This document shows positions 7,827 to 14,499 of a DNA stretch of 16,406 bases, one piece after another. The notes below the pieces were generated by a model. The model was not told the origin of the DNA. It ran no database searches and worked only from the letters and a program-made list of their open reading frames with translations. The stretch comes from an actinobacterium acAMD-2 (lineage in GTDB: Bacteria; Actinomycetota; Actinomycetes; UBA12327). Position numbers and translations under genes: made by a program. Position 1 is the first letter of the stretch. The number at the start of each line of letters is the position of its first letter. The stretch is from the NCBI GenBank assembly GCA_000754455.1, contig JNSE01000011.1, forward strand, positions 1 through 16,406, given 5' to 3'.

Positions 7827-10124
7827 TTAGGTCTTGTCCAAAAACTCCACACCATCGGAGACGGCTTGGTGGACTACCTGGGCCAGAGCAGGATGCGCAG
7901 CAAGTTCAGGGTCAGCTTCAATCAATGCAGTGGCGACGTCTCTGGCGGCCACGATGACCTCTTCGTCCCGCAACACCGACAACAAACGCAAGGAAGATCG
8001 CCGGCCCGACTGGGAAGCACCCAGCACATCTCCTTCGCGTCGGTGCTCAAGATCAAGGCGGGACAACGCGAAACCATCGTGGGTTTGCGCTACTGCCTCA
8101 AGACGTAACCGCGGTGGAGCATCGGCCTGAAAGTGCGTAACCAAGAGACACAGTCCCGCGGCCGAGCCTCGACCCACCCGACCGCGCAATTGATGGAGTT
8201 GAGACACACCAAAGCGATCCGCATCCATAATCACCATCACCGTGGCATTGGCGACGTCCACACCCACTTCAATCACCGTGGTGGCGACGAGAACGTCAAT
8301 CTTTCCGTCGGAAAAATCACGCATGACGGCATCTTTGGCATCGGGTTTCATGCGTCCGTGCAACATAGCCACCCGAAGCGAACTCAGGGCACCGTTGCTC
8401 AAATCGTCATACAGGTGCAGAACCGATGCGGTCTCGTACGCCGGCTCTTGAGCATCAGGGACTTGATCTTGAAGTTCGAACGGGACGAGTTCATCGCTCG
8501 AGAGCTCTGCAGCAGTGTCGTCGCCGATGCGCGGACATACGACGTAGGCCTGATGACCCTTGGCCACTTCTTCACGCACGCGCTCCCAGGCCCGGTCGAG
8601 GAAATGGGGCTTATCTGCGGTGGGCACCACATGGGAAGTGATGGCTGATCGACCAGCAGGCAGCTCGGTTAACGTCGAGGTTTCTAAGTCTCCAAATATC
8701 GTCATCGCGACGGTACGAGGAATCGGAGTGGCCGTCATAACAAGAACGTGAGGAACCACATCCGAACGCTGCGTCAGAGCAGCTCGCTGTTCCACACCAA
8801 ATCGGTGTTGCTCATCAACAACCAACAATCCCAGGTCGCCAAATTCAACACTGTCTTGCAACAGCGCATGCGTGCCGATGATGATTCCGGCAGTACCCGA
8901 GGCAATGTCTGCCAACACTTTTTTGCGTGTGGCCGCCGGCGTAGAACCGGTGAGCAAAACCACGCTGGTGGATTGGTCAGTGCTGCCTAGGGTTCCGGCT
9001 CCCGCAAGTTCTCCCATCAACGACGTAATCGACCGAAAGTGCTGTTGGGCCAACACCTCAGTCGGAGCCAAGAGCGCAGCCTGCCCGCCCGAATCCACGA
9101 CCGAGAGCATCGCGCGTAGCGCCACGACCGTCTTGCCCGAACCCACCTCACCTTGCAGCAACCTATGCATGGGATGCGGGCGCGCTAGTTCAGCGGCAAT
9201 AACACCGGCGACTACCTGTTGCCCTTCCGTGAGTTCAAAGGGCAGCCGTTGATCAAAAGTTGCCAACACACCATTAGTTCGTGCCGGCCGCGCGATGGCA
9301 ATGCGGCGATCTAAAGCTGCACGCTGTTGTGCCAACACCGTTTGCAGGACAAAGGCTTCATCAAAGGTCAAGCGCTCCCTCGAACTTTGCGCCTCCACCA
9401 ACGATCGCGGGCGATGGATCCCGATGAGAGCTTCACGCAATCCCATCAAGTCCCGCTGGGTTCGGATGTCTTCTGGTAACGGATCCGCGATGTCGCCCAG
9501 CGTGTCCAAGACCATCCCCACACACTTGGCAATTCGCCACGTGGGAAGCGAGGCAGAGGCGGGATAGACCGGGATGATCGCTCCCGCAAATTCCGCGACC
9601 GCGTTTTCATCAACAACGTCTTCAAGGTCTAGTGCGCCTAGTTCATCGCCGTCTTGTGCCATGAGTTGGTACTCGGCATTTGACAGCTGTCGCTTTCCTC
9701 GATACTCGCCGACTTTGCCGCTGAACAACCCCACGCGGCCAACCGTCAACTTCTTGGCGTGCCACGGCTGGTTGAACCAGGTCAGGGCCAAGCGGCTGGT
9801 TCCATCGGTAACGACAACGTCCAGGATCGACCCCTTGCGGTTTTGCATTCGGCGCTGATTAACCCGCTCCACGCGCGCCATGACGGTGACCTGTTCATCT
9901 AGTGCCAATGAGGCAAAGTCGGTCAGCTCTCCCCGCTCCGCATAGCGACGCGGATAGTGCGCCAGAAGGTCACCCACCGTCAGTACGCCGATGCCCTTAG
10001 CCAGAGCTTTGGCGGTCGGCGCGCCAAAGAGCTTCTCGAGCGGTTCGTCGAAAGGCACGGGGTCTGCTTTCTGGTACTGAGGTCTCGCGGCACTCACCAC
10101 GGTAGGGGCGAGGAGTGAGTCCAC
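7827..10124 (-). CDS. recG: ATP-dependent DNA helicase RecG
   Basis: The frame encodes 765 residues matching RecG, the superfamily 2 translocase that regresses stalled forks and processes Holliday junctions. The N-terminal helix-hairpin block GIGVLTVGDLLAHYPRRY (about 44-61) and the OB-fold wedge domain (about 62-160) precede the helicase core. Walker A GEVGSGKT is at 325-332, the DEQH box at 437-440 and TATPIPRT at 464-471. Motif VI QLRGRVGRG is near residue 650, followed by the C-terminal RecG block. The start is uncertain. GTG at 10124 opens the frame, with AGGGG about 12 bases upstream, but GTG at 10058 would begin at PFDEPLEKLFG, closer to the usual RecG N-terminus. It is the first gene of the minus-strand block and is divergent from rpmB. 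Confidence 0.95.
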   Translation of the reverse strand: MDSLLAPTVVSAARPQYQKADPVPFDEPLEKLFGAPTAKALAKGIGVLTVGDLLAHYPRRYAERGELTDFASLALDEQVTVMARVERVNQRRMQNRKGSILDVVVTDGTSRLALTWFNQPWHAKKLTVGRVGLFSGKVGEYRGKRQLSNAEYQLMAQDGDELGALDLEDVVDENAVAEFAGAIIPVYPASASLPTWRIAKCVGMVLDTLGDIADPLPEDIRTQRDLMGLREALIGIHRPRSLVEAQSSRERLTFDEAFVLQTVLAQQRAALDRRIAIARPARTNGVLATFDQRLPFELTEGQQVVAGVIAAELARPHPMHRLLQGEVGSGKTVVALRAMLSVVDSGGQAALLAPTEVLAQQHFRSITSLMGELAGAGTLGSTDQSTSVVLLTGSTPAATRKKVLADIASGTAGIIIGTHALLQDSVEFGDLGLLVVDEQHRFGVEQRAALTQRSDVVPHVLVMTATPIPRTVAMTIFGDLETSTLTELPAGRSAITSHVVPTADKPHFLDRAWERVREEVAKGHQAYVVCPRIGDDTAAELSSDELVPFELQDQVPDAQEPAYETASVLHLYDDLSNGALSSLRVAMLHGRMKPDAKDAVMRDFSDGKIDVLVATTVIEVGVDVANATVMVIMDADRFGVSQLHQLRGRVGRGSAAGLCLLVTHFQADAPPRLRLEAVAQTHDGFALSRLDLEHRREGDVLGASQSGRRSSLRLLSVLRDEEVIVAARDVATALIEADPELAAHPALAQVVHQAVSDGVEFLDKT

Positions 10125-10162
10125 TCCAGAGCGACTGCCCCTCGGCAGTGCCCAGAACTAGC

Positions 10163-10191
10163 CTCAGGTACGATCAAACACCTGTCCTGAG
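10163..10191. promoter_or_regulatory. Inverted repeat around a possible -10 upstream of rpmB
   Basis: In the 117-base gap between recG and rpmB, CTCAGG (10163-10168) and CCTGAG (10186-10191) form a perfect 6-base inverted repeat with a 17-base spacer. A nested repeat pairs CAGGT with ACCTG. TACGAT at 10169-10174, directly after the left arm, resembles a -10 hexamer for plus-strand transcription towards rpmB, though no good -35 is visible. The layout suggests a repressor site over the promoter, but chance cannot be excluded. Confidence 0.3.
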
Positions 10192-10241
10192 ACATTTGGG
10201 ACTAACCCGCTGGACGAGTCCCCATTATCGAGGAGTGCACC

Positions 10242-10427
10242 GTGGCTTCCCACTGCGACGCTTGTGGCAAGAGCCCAAGTTTTGGCAACTCTATTTCTCA
10301 CTCCCACCGTCGGACCTCGCGTCGCTGGAACCCCAACATTCAGACCGTGCGCACCGTGATCAACGGCACCCCCAAGAAGCTGAATGTCTGCACTTCCTGC
10401 CTCAAGGCTGGCAAGGTCACCCGCTAA
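10242..10427 (+). CDS. rpmB: 50S ribosomal protein L28 (bL28), zinc-ribbon form
   Basis: The 61-residue protein begins MASHCDACGKSPSFGNSISHS, the hallmark of bL28, and ends LNVCTSCLKAGKVTR. Cysteines C5, C8, C50 and C53 form the zinc ribbon of the C-plus type. L28 is a basic large-subunit protein important in late 50S assembly. The start is GTG at 10242, with GAGGAG about seven bases upstream. It is divergent from recG and convergent with thiL, with only 12 bases to the thiL stop and no terminator in that gap. The close recG–rpmB–thiL neighbourhood is typical of Actinobacteria, although other genes often lie in between. Confidence 0.98.
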   Translation: MASHCDACGKSPSFGNSISHSHRRTSRRWNPNIQTVRTVINGTPKKLNVCTSCLKAGKVTR

Positions 10428-10439
10428 ACCGCTTGTTGA

Positions 10440-11402
10440 CTATTGGGCGAAGTGCGTGTGCCCAGCTGGACCGATAAACGCTGACCCGTCAACGGTCACA
10501 CCACTGCCGGTCACCACCTGACCAACGACGGTCCATCCCGTCGGAACATTCGCCTCATCAAAGGCACCCAAAAACGCGTGGTCATCTCCGCCGGTCAAGA
10601 TCCAGTTCATCGGGTTTTCCGTGAGTGCTAATCCCATGTCACGCAAGGGGTCTGCAATAGCCAGCGCTTCGGTAGTGATGTTGATCTGTACTTGGCTGGC
10701 TTTGGCCATGTGACTTGCATCAGCAACTAGTCCATCACTGACATCGCACAAGGCATGTGCATGATCAAATGCGCTCTGAATCAAGTCGTAATCAATAACG
10801 GGCTGACGGTGGGCATCAACGAGCACCCGGGGCGAACTAAATCCACGAGTAGCCACAGCCAGACCCGCGGCTGCCCACCCGAGGCGACCGGCTACTGCCA
10901 CGACATCGCCCACCTGTGCACCAGCGCGCGTGATGATGCGCTCGCGGGGTGCGCCAATAGCTGTCACCGTTACCGAGATGACCGGAGATCCCACCACGTC
11001 ACCGCCTACGACGACCACGTTGAGTCGATCAGCCTCTTGCTTCATCCCTCGGGCAACATCCAGAGCCCATTCAACCGGCAAATCCGAAGGAACTCCCAAG
11101 GCCACTACCAGTGCGGCGGGATGCGCTCCCATGGCCACAATGTCACTGAGATTGGCAGCCGCGACACGTACACCCACATCAACTCCACTAGACCACGCGC
11201 GCTTGAAGTGGACGTTCTCCACCATCGCATCAGTAGAAATGACCATGCGGCTATCACTCATCTGCACAACAGCGGCGTCATCTCCTGGCCCCACGAGGAC
11301 GACCGAATCCGGACCCAGCTCGCCGGTGCCTAGAACCTCAGTCAGCGCGTCAATAAGTCCGAATTCGCCTAGTTGGCTCACGGTCATGTCTGACGGGCTC
11401 AT
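10440..11402 (-). CDS. thiL: Thiamine-monophosphate kinase
   Basis: The 320-residue protein belongs to the ThiL/PurM-like superfamily and phosphorylates thiamine monophosphate to thiamine pyrophosphate using ATP. Family blocks are LGEFGLI near the N-terminus, GPGDDAAVV (38-46), STDAMVENVHF (56-66), SDIVAMGAHP, GGDVVGSP, DVSDGLVADA and TGGDDHAFL near the C-terminus (TGGEDYELL is the common form). The metal- and ATP-binding acidic residues are all present. The ATG at 11402 has a strong ribosome binding site, AGGAGG eight bases upstream. The internal ATG five codons later is less well placed. It is divergent from the AsnC-like gene. Confidence 0.96.
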   Translation of the reverse strand: MSPSDMTVSQLGEFGLIDALTEVLGTGELGPDSVVLVGPGDDAAVVQMSDSRMVISTDAMVENVHFKRAWSSGVDVGVRVAAANLSDIVAMGAHPAALVVALGVPSDLPVEWALDVARGMKQEADRLNVVVVGGDVVGSPVISVTVTAIGAPRERIITRAGAQVGDVVAVAGRLGWAAAGLAVATRGFSSPRVLVDAHRQPVIDYDLIQSAFDHAHALCDVSDGLVADASHMAKASQVQINITTEALAIADPLRDMGLALTENPMNWILTGGDDHAFLGAFDEANVPTGWTVVGQVVTGSGVTVDGSAFIGPAGHTHFAQ

Positions 11403-11435
11403 CGGTGCTTCCTCCTAGGGCAGTATCGTGATGGC

Positions 11436-11466
11436 TAGACACTACGTCTAACCACGCGATTGGCAA
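11436..11466. promoter_or_regulatory. thiL upstream region: TAGAC inverted repeat and candidate promoter
   Basis: TAGAC (11436-11440) and GTCTA (11446-11450) form a perfect inverted repeat with a 5-base spacer, centred about 40 bases upstream of the thiL start. On the minus strand, TTGCCA (complement of 11461-11466) followed after 16 bases by TAGTGT is a fair -35/-10 pair. The inverted repeat would overlap that -10. The promoter call is weak and based only on hexamer resemblance. Confidence 0.3.
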
Positions 11467-11513
11467 CTGTGGGATCGCTACAGGGTATAGACGTCCAACC
11501 TGAAGGACATCTC

Positions 11514-11747
11514 ATGGTGCAGGCCTACATCCTTGTGCAAACCGACATCGGGCGGGCTTCCGAGGTCGCACGCGCGATCATGTTGATTGACGGCGTTACC
11601 GCATCCGATGACGTCACCGGTCCCTACGACGTGATCGTTCGGGCCGAAGCAGGCAGCGTCGATGATCTCGGCAAACTGATTCTGGCCAAGGTCCAAGCCG
11701 TTGAAGGCATTACTCGCACCCTCACATGCCCCGTCGTCACCTTCTAG
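11514..11747 (+). CDS. Stand-alone Lrp/AsnC ligand-binding (RAM) domain protein
   Basis: The 77-residue protein consists of only the effector-binding domain found at the C-terminus of Lrp/AsnC regulators, with no helix-turn-helix. The pattern AYILVQTDIGRASEVARAI, then DGVTASDDVTGPYDVIVRAEA, then VQAVEGITRTLTCPVV is the usual βαββαβ RAM fold with the GPYD loop. Family members form dimers to octamers and bind small ligands such as amino acids. I chose ATG at 11514 because AAGGAC lies about seven bases upstream and the family starts here. A longer frame begins at 11460 but adds no conserved sequence. The last 22 bases overlap the next gene. Similar small proteins sit in this neighbourhood in many Actinobacteria. 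Function is unknown. Confidence 0.9.
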   Translation: MVQAYILVQTDIGRASEVARAIMLIDGVTASDDVTGPYDVIVRAEAGSVDDLGKLILAKVQAVEGITRTLTCPVVTF

Positions 11748-12181
11748 TTGCTAGCGCACTCGCGCTCGCACTTGTTGGCCTTGCCGGTTGTGGCGAGGCG
11801 GGCACCGCTGTTCCATCGCCGACCCCATCTGGTCCCGCCGGGTTAGCGTGTCGAGGACTGATCAGCGCACTTCCAGCTCAAGTCAGCGGACAAGACAGTC
11901 GCGCGGTCTTGCCTCCATCTGCTTTCACCGCCGCTTGGGGCAAAGACCCCATCACGTTGGCCTGTGGCGTCGCCACTCCCCCAGCCTTGCAAGCCGACTC
12001 ACCCTTGGTCACGATCAATGGTGTCGATTGGTTTGTTGAACAAGGGCGCGTGACGACCTTCACCACGGTGAACCGAATCGCCAACGTACAAATATCAGTG
12101 CCCACAAGCTATGCACCAGAGGCATCTGCCGTGAGCGAATTGACTGATGAAATAACAGCCAAGATCAAATCAACGGATTAA
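11726..12181 (+). CDS. DUF3515 family putative lipoprotein
   Basis: The 151-residue protein starts MPRRHLLVASALALALVGLAGC, a lipoprotein signal peptide: basic n-region, hydrophobic core, and lipobox LAGC with lipidated Cys22. A Ser/Pro/Thr-rich linker (about 23-37) leads to a globular domain with two more cysteines (C42, C79), which could form a disulfide. The block ITLACGVATPP and later NGVDWFVEQ and FTTVNRIANVQISVP match DUF3515, an actinobacterial family of unknown function that is encoded next to ddl and thiL. It should be anchored on the outer face of the membrane. The ATG lies inside the preceding gene (22-base overlap in another frame), so translation is probably coupled. Its TAA stop overlaps the ddl stop on the opposite strand. 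Confidence 0.88.
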   Translation: MPRRHLLVASALALALVGLAGCGEAGTAVPSPTPSGPAGLACRGLISALPAQVSGQDSRAVLPPSAFTAAWGKDPITLACGVATPPALQADSPLVTINGVDWFVEQGRVTTFTTVNRIANVQISVPTSYAPEASAVSELTDEITAKIKSTD

Positions 12182-13323
12182 CGCAGGCCCCGATCACGGT
12201 GTAACGCCAACTGCAAGAGGCGGTCAATGAGGGCCGCGTAGGAAACGCCGGAGTGCGCCCACATCCGCGGGAACATGGAATTCGGGGTAAAGCCCGGCAT
12301 CGTGTTCACTTCATTGACGACAATTGATCCATTGGGTTGTACGAAGAAATCCACTCGAGCCAAACCTTCGCATTCCAACGCTTCGAAACTGCGAATGGCA
12401 ATGTCTCGCACTTGAACAGCGATGGATTCGGCAATGTCTGCCGGAACGGTCAAGATCGCTGCATCGTTGAGGTACTTAGCTTCAAAGTCATAGAAGTCTC
12501 GACCCTGCGTGACGGTGATTTCGGCCAGCGCACTGGATTGGGCCGGTTGGTCTCGGCCACCGCCAAGCACGCCACACTCGATTTCAGCACCCTCAATGCC
12601 TTGCTCAACGATGACCTTGGGGTCATGTTCGCGCGCCACGTCAATGGCAGCAGCAAGGTCTGACCATTGCTTCACCTTGCTGATCCCAATGCTTGACCCG
12701 GCACGAGCCGGCTTCACAAAGACAGGTAACCGCAAGGCAAATTCCAAGCGAGCAAGAACACGCTGTGCGCCCAAGCGCCACTCACCATCGTGAACGACCT
12801 CATAGGGTCCGATAGGAATTCCGTGGTTGCTCAACATGAGCTTCATCGCAGCTTTGTCCATGGACACTGCCGATGACAACACACCCGAACCTACGTAGCC
12901 AATGTCTGCCGACTCCAACAAACCTTGGACCGAACCGTCTTCACCCCATGGGCCGTGTAGGAGAGGAAACACCACATCAACGACGCCATGATCGACGATG
13001 TTTTCCGTGCCAACGCCGATTAGGCGGGCACCGTGACTGCCAGGGACGATCGCGACCGGTTCACCTGTTGTTACCGCCGGCAACTTCTCCTCTGGTCCGC
13101 TGATGTCATCGGGGTTCGATGACGTAAGCAACCATCGACCATCAGGGGTAATACCGACCGCCGTCACGTCCCAATGGCTGTGGTCAATGGCCTGCAAAAC
13201 AGCAGCCGCCGAAACACAGGAAATGGAGTGCTCGCTACTTCGACCGCCATAAAGCAAGACCACGCGAGGGCGCGCTCGAGGGGCTGCTGGGTCCGCCGGG
13301 GGCGAACTAGGTGAGGTGGACAT
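12178..13323 (-). CDS. ddl: D-alanine–D-alanine ligase
   Basis: The 381-residue protein is an ATP-grasp ligase that makes D-Ala-D-Ala for peptidoglycan precursors. Visible motifs are YGGRSSEHSIS (25-35, with the conserved Glu31), HGPWGEDGSVQG (123-134; HGPYGEDG is more common), GVLSSAVSMDKAAMK with the conserved Ser and Lys, VFVKPARAGSSIG (201-213), FEAKYLND, in which the EAKY tyrosine favours D-Ala over D-lactate, and EVNTMPGFTPNSMFP near the C-terminus. The frame is open back to 13497, but the ATG at 13323 fits the family N-terminus and has AGGG nine bases upstream. The longer form would overlap the divergent gene. Only 33 bases separate the two divergent start codons. The stop shares TTAA with the DUF3515 gene. 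Confidence 0.96.
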   Translation of the reverse strand: MSTSPSSPPADPAAPRARPRVVLLYGGRSSEHSISCVSAAAVLQAIDHSHWDVTAVGITPDGRWLLTSSNPDDISGPEEKLPAVTTGEPVAIVPGSHGARLIGVGTENIVDHGVVDVVFPLLHGPWGEDGSVQGLLESADIGYVGSGVLSSAVSMDKAAMKLMLSNHGIPIGPYEVVHDGEWRLGAQRVLARLEFALRLPVFVKPARAGSSIGISKVKQWSDLAAAIDVAREHDPKVIVEQGIEGAEIECGVLGGGRDQPAQSSALAEITVTQGRDFYDFEAKYLNDAAILTVPADIAESIAVQVRDIAIRSFEALECEGLARVDFFVQPNGSIVVNEVNTMPGFTPNSMFPRMWAHSGVSYAALIDRLLQLALHRDRGLR

Positions 13324-13356
13324 CGCTGTGACCCTATCGGCGCAATACTTAGGGAC

Positions 13357-14499
13357 ATGAGCAACGACCCCAGCGTGCCCCCAACAAGTCCTGACAGCGT
13401 GTGGAAAATCGGCACTCGCGCCGTCAGCCAAGGCCGTCCAGCCCCTGACCCTGGGGCACCGGTCAACGAATCGATCACACTGAGCTCCACCTTCCATGCC
13501 GGCGGAGCCTTGGACTATGGCCGAGTCGGCAATCCCACGTGGACTGCTCTTGAGACCACCTTGGCTGACTTAGAGTCAACGCAATCAGCGTTGTGCTTTC
13601 CCTCTGGAGTCGCAGCGATTAGCGCGGTGATGGATCTAGTCCCCGTTGGCGGCGTGGTTGTCGCACCCGCTCATCCCTATTCCGGAACACGTGGGTTGCT
13701 GAACGAACGCCAGAGCGCAGGGCGCTTTATGGTTCGCGAATATCTGCCATCACCGACTGCCGATATTTCAGCCGAACTTCACGGCGCGGATTTGCTATGG
13801 ATTGAAACTCCCAGCAATCCACTGCTGGAAATTAGTGACATTGCTGGCTTGAGTCAGCAAGCACACGCTGCCGGTGCATTGGTCGCCATCGATGCCACCT
13901 TCATCACCCCTTACATCGCGCAGCCGATCAACTTCGGTGTAGACCTGGTTGTGCATTCGGTGACTAAATTCCTAGCTGGGCATTCCGATGTGATCATGGG
14001 AAGCGTGGCAACAAACAACGAAGAACTAGCCACCCGGTTGCACACCATTCGCACCTTAGGAGGTGCGATCGTGGGGCCCTTTGAGGCTTTTCTGGCTCTT
14101 CGGGGAATCCGCACCCTTGGAGTGCGCATGGATCGTTCCATCGCCACTGCCCAGACCATCGCTGAACGACTGCTCACCGTGCCGGCCGTTGAGAAGGTTC
14201 GTTATCCCGGGCTATCGAGTCATCCAGGACATGATCTGGCCATGGCTACCACTGGCGCTGGTGCCGTGGTCTGTTTTGAAGTACCCACTGCTGCCCAAGC
14301 AGAGGCCATCGCCGAGTCAACGCGACTGTGGACACATGCCACGAGCTTGGGAGGTGTTGAGTCATTGATTGAGCGGCGCGCGCGCTGGCCCTTTGAACAT
14401 CCTGAGGTTCCTGACAACCTCATTCGACTGTCCGTGGGTATCGAAGATGTTGATGACTTATGGAACGATCTTTACCAGGCGATTAGAGCGAATTCTTAA
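13357..14499 (+). CDS. PLP-dependent cystathionine gamma-synthase/lyase family enzyme
   Basis: The 380-residue protein is a Cys/Met-metabolism PLP enzyme (fold type I). Markers are YGRVGNPTWTALE (54-66), FPSGVAA (81-87, PLP phosphate contact), HPYSGTRGLL (106-115, with the PLP-stacking Tyr108), ETPSNPLLEI, VAIDATF with the PLP-ring Asp179, the Schiff-base Lys204 in SVTKFLAGHSD, SLGGVESLIERRARWP, and the substrate-carboxylate Arg357 in IRLSVGIED. The YGGT motif and the end of the SLGGVES block differ from classic MetB/MetC, as in an actinobacterial subfamily usually annotated cystathionine gamma-lyase. Actual substrate and reaction are uncertain. The ATG is preceded by AGGG only two bases away, which is poor Shine-Dalgarno spacing, so a leaderless transcript is possible. 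The stop overlaps gpsA. Confidence 0.9.
   Translation: MSNDPSVPPTSPDSVWKIGTRAVSQGRPAPDPGAPVNESITLSSTFHAGGALDYGRVGNPTWTALETTLADLESTQSALCFPSGVAAISAVMDLVPVGGVVVAPAHPYSGTRGLLNERQSAGRFMVREYLPSPTADISAELHGADLLWIETPSNPLLEISDIAGLSQQAHAAGALVAIDATFITPYIAQPINFGVDLVVHSVTKFLAGHSDVIMGSVATNNEELATRLHTIRTLGGAIVGPFEAFLALRGIRTLGVRMDRSIATAQTIAERLLTVPAVEKVRYPGLSSHPGHDLAMATTGAGAVVCFEVPTAAQAEAIAESTRLWTHATSLGGVESLIERRARWPFEHPEVPDNLIRLSVGIEDVDDLWNDLYQAIRANS

Noticed and set aside
11460..11491. Plus-strand promoter TTGGCA ... TATAGA before the AsnC-like gene
   Set aside because: The hexamers are plausible but the spacer is 20 bases, too long for a normal housekeeping promoter.
11460..11513. Longer start for the AsnC-like gene
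   Set aside because: The extra 18 residues are not conserved in type, and a good ribosome binding site lies before the ATG at 11514.
13324..13497. N-terminal extension of ddl to 13497
   Set aside because: It would overlap the divergent PLP-enzyme gene and precedes the normal Ddl N-terminus. The ATG at 13323 fits better.
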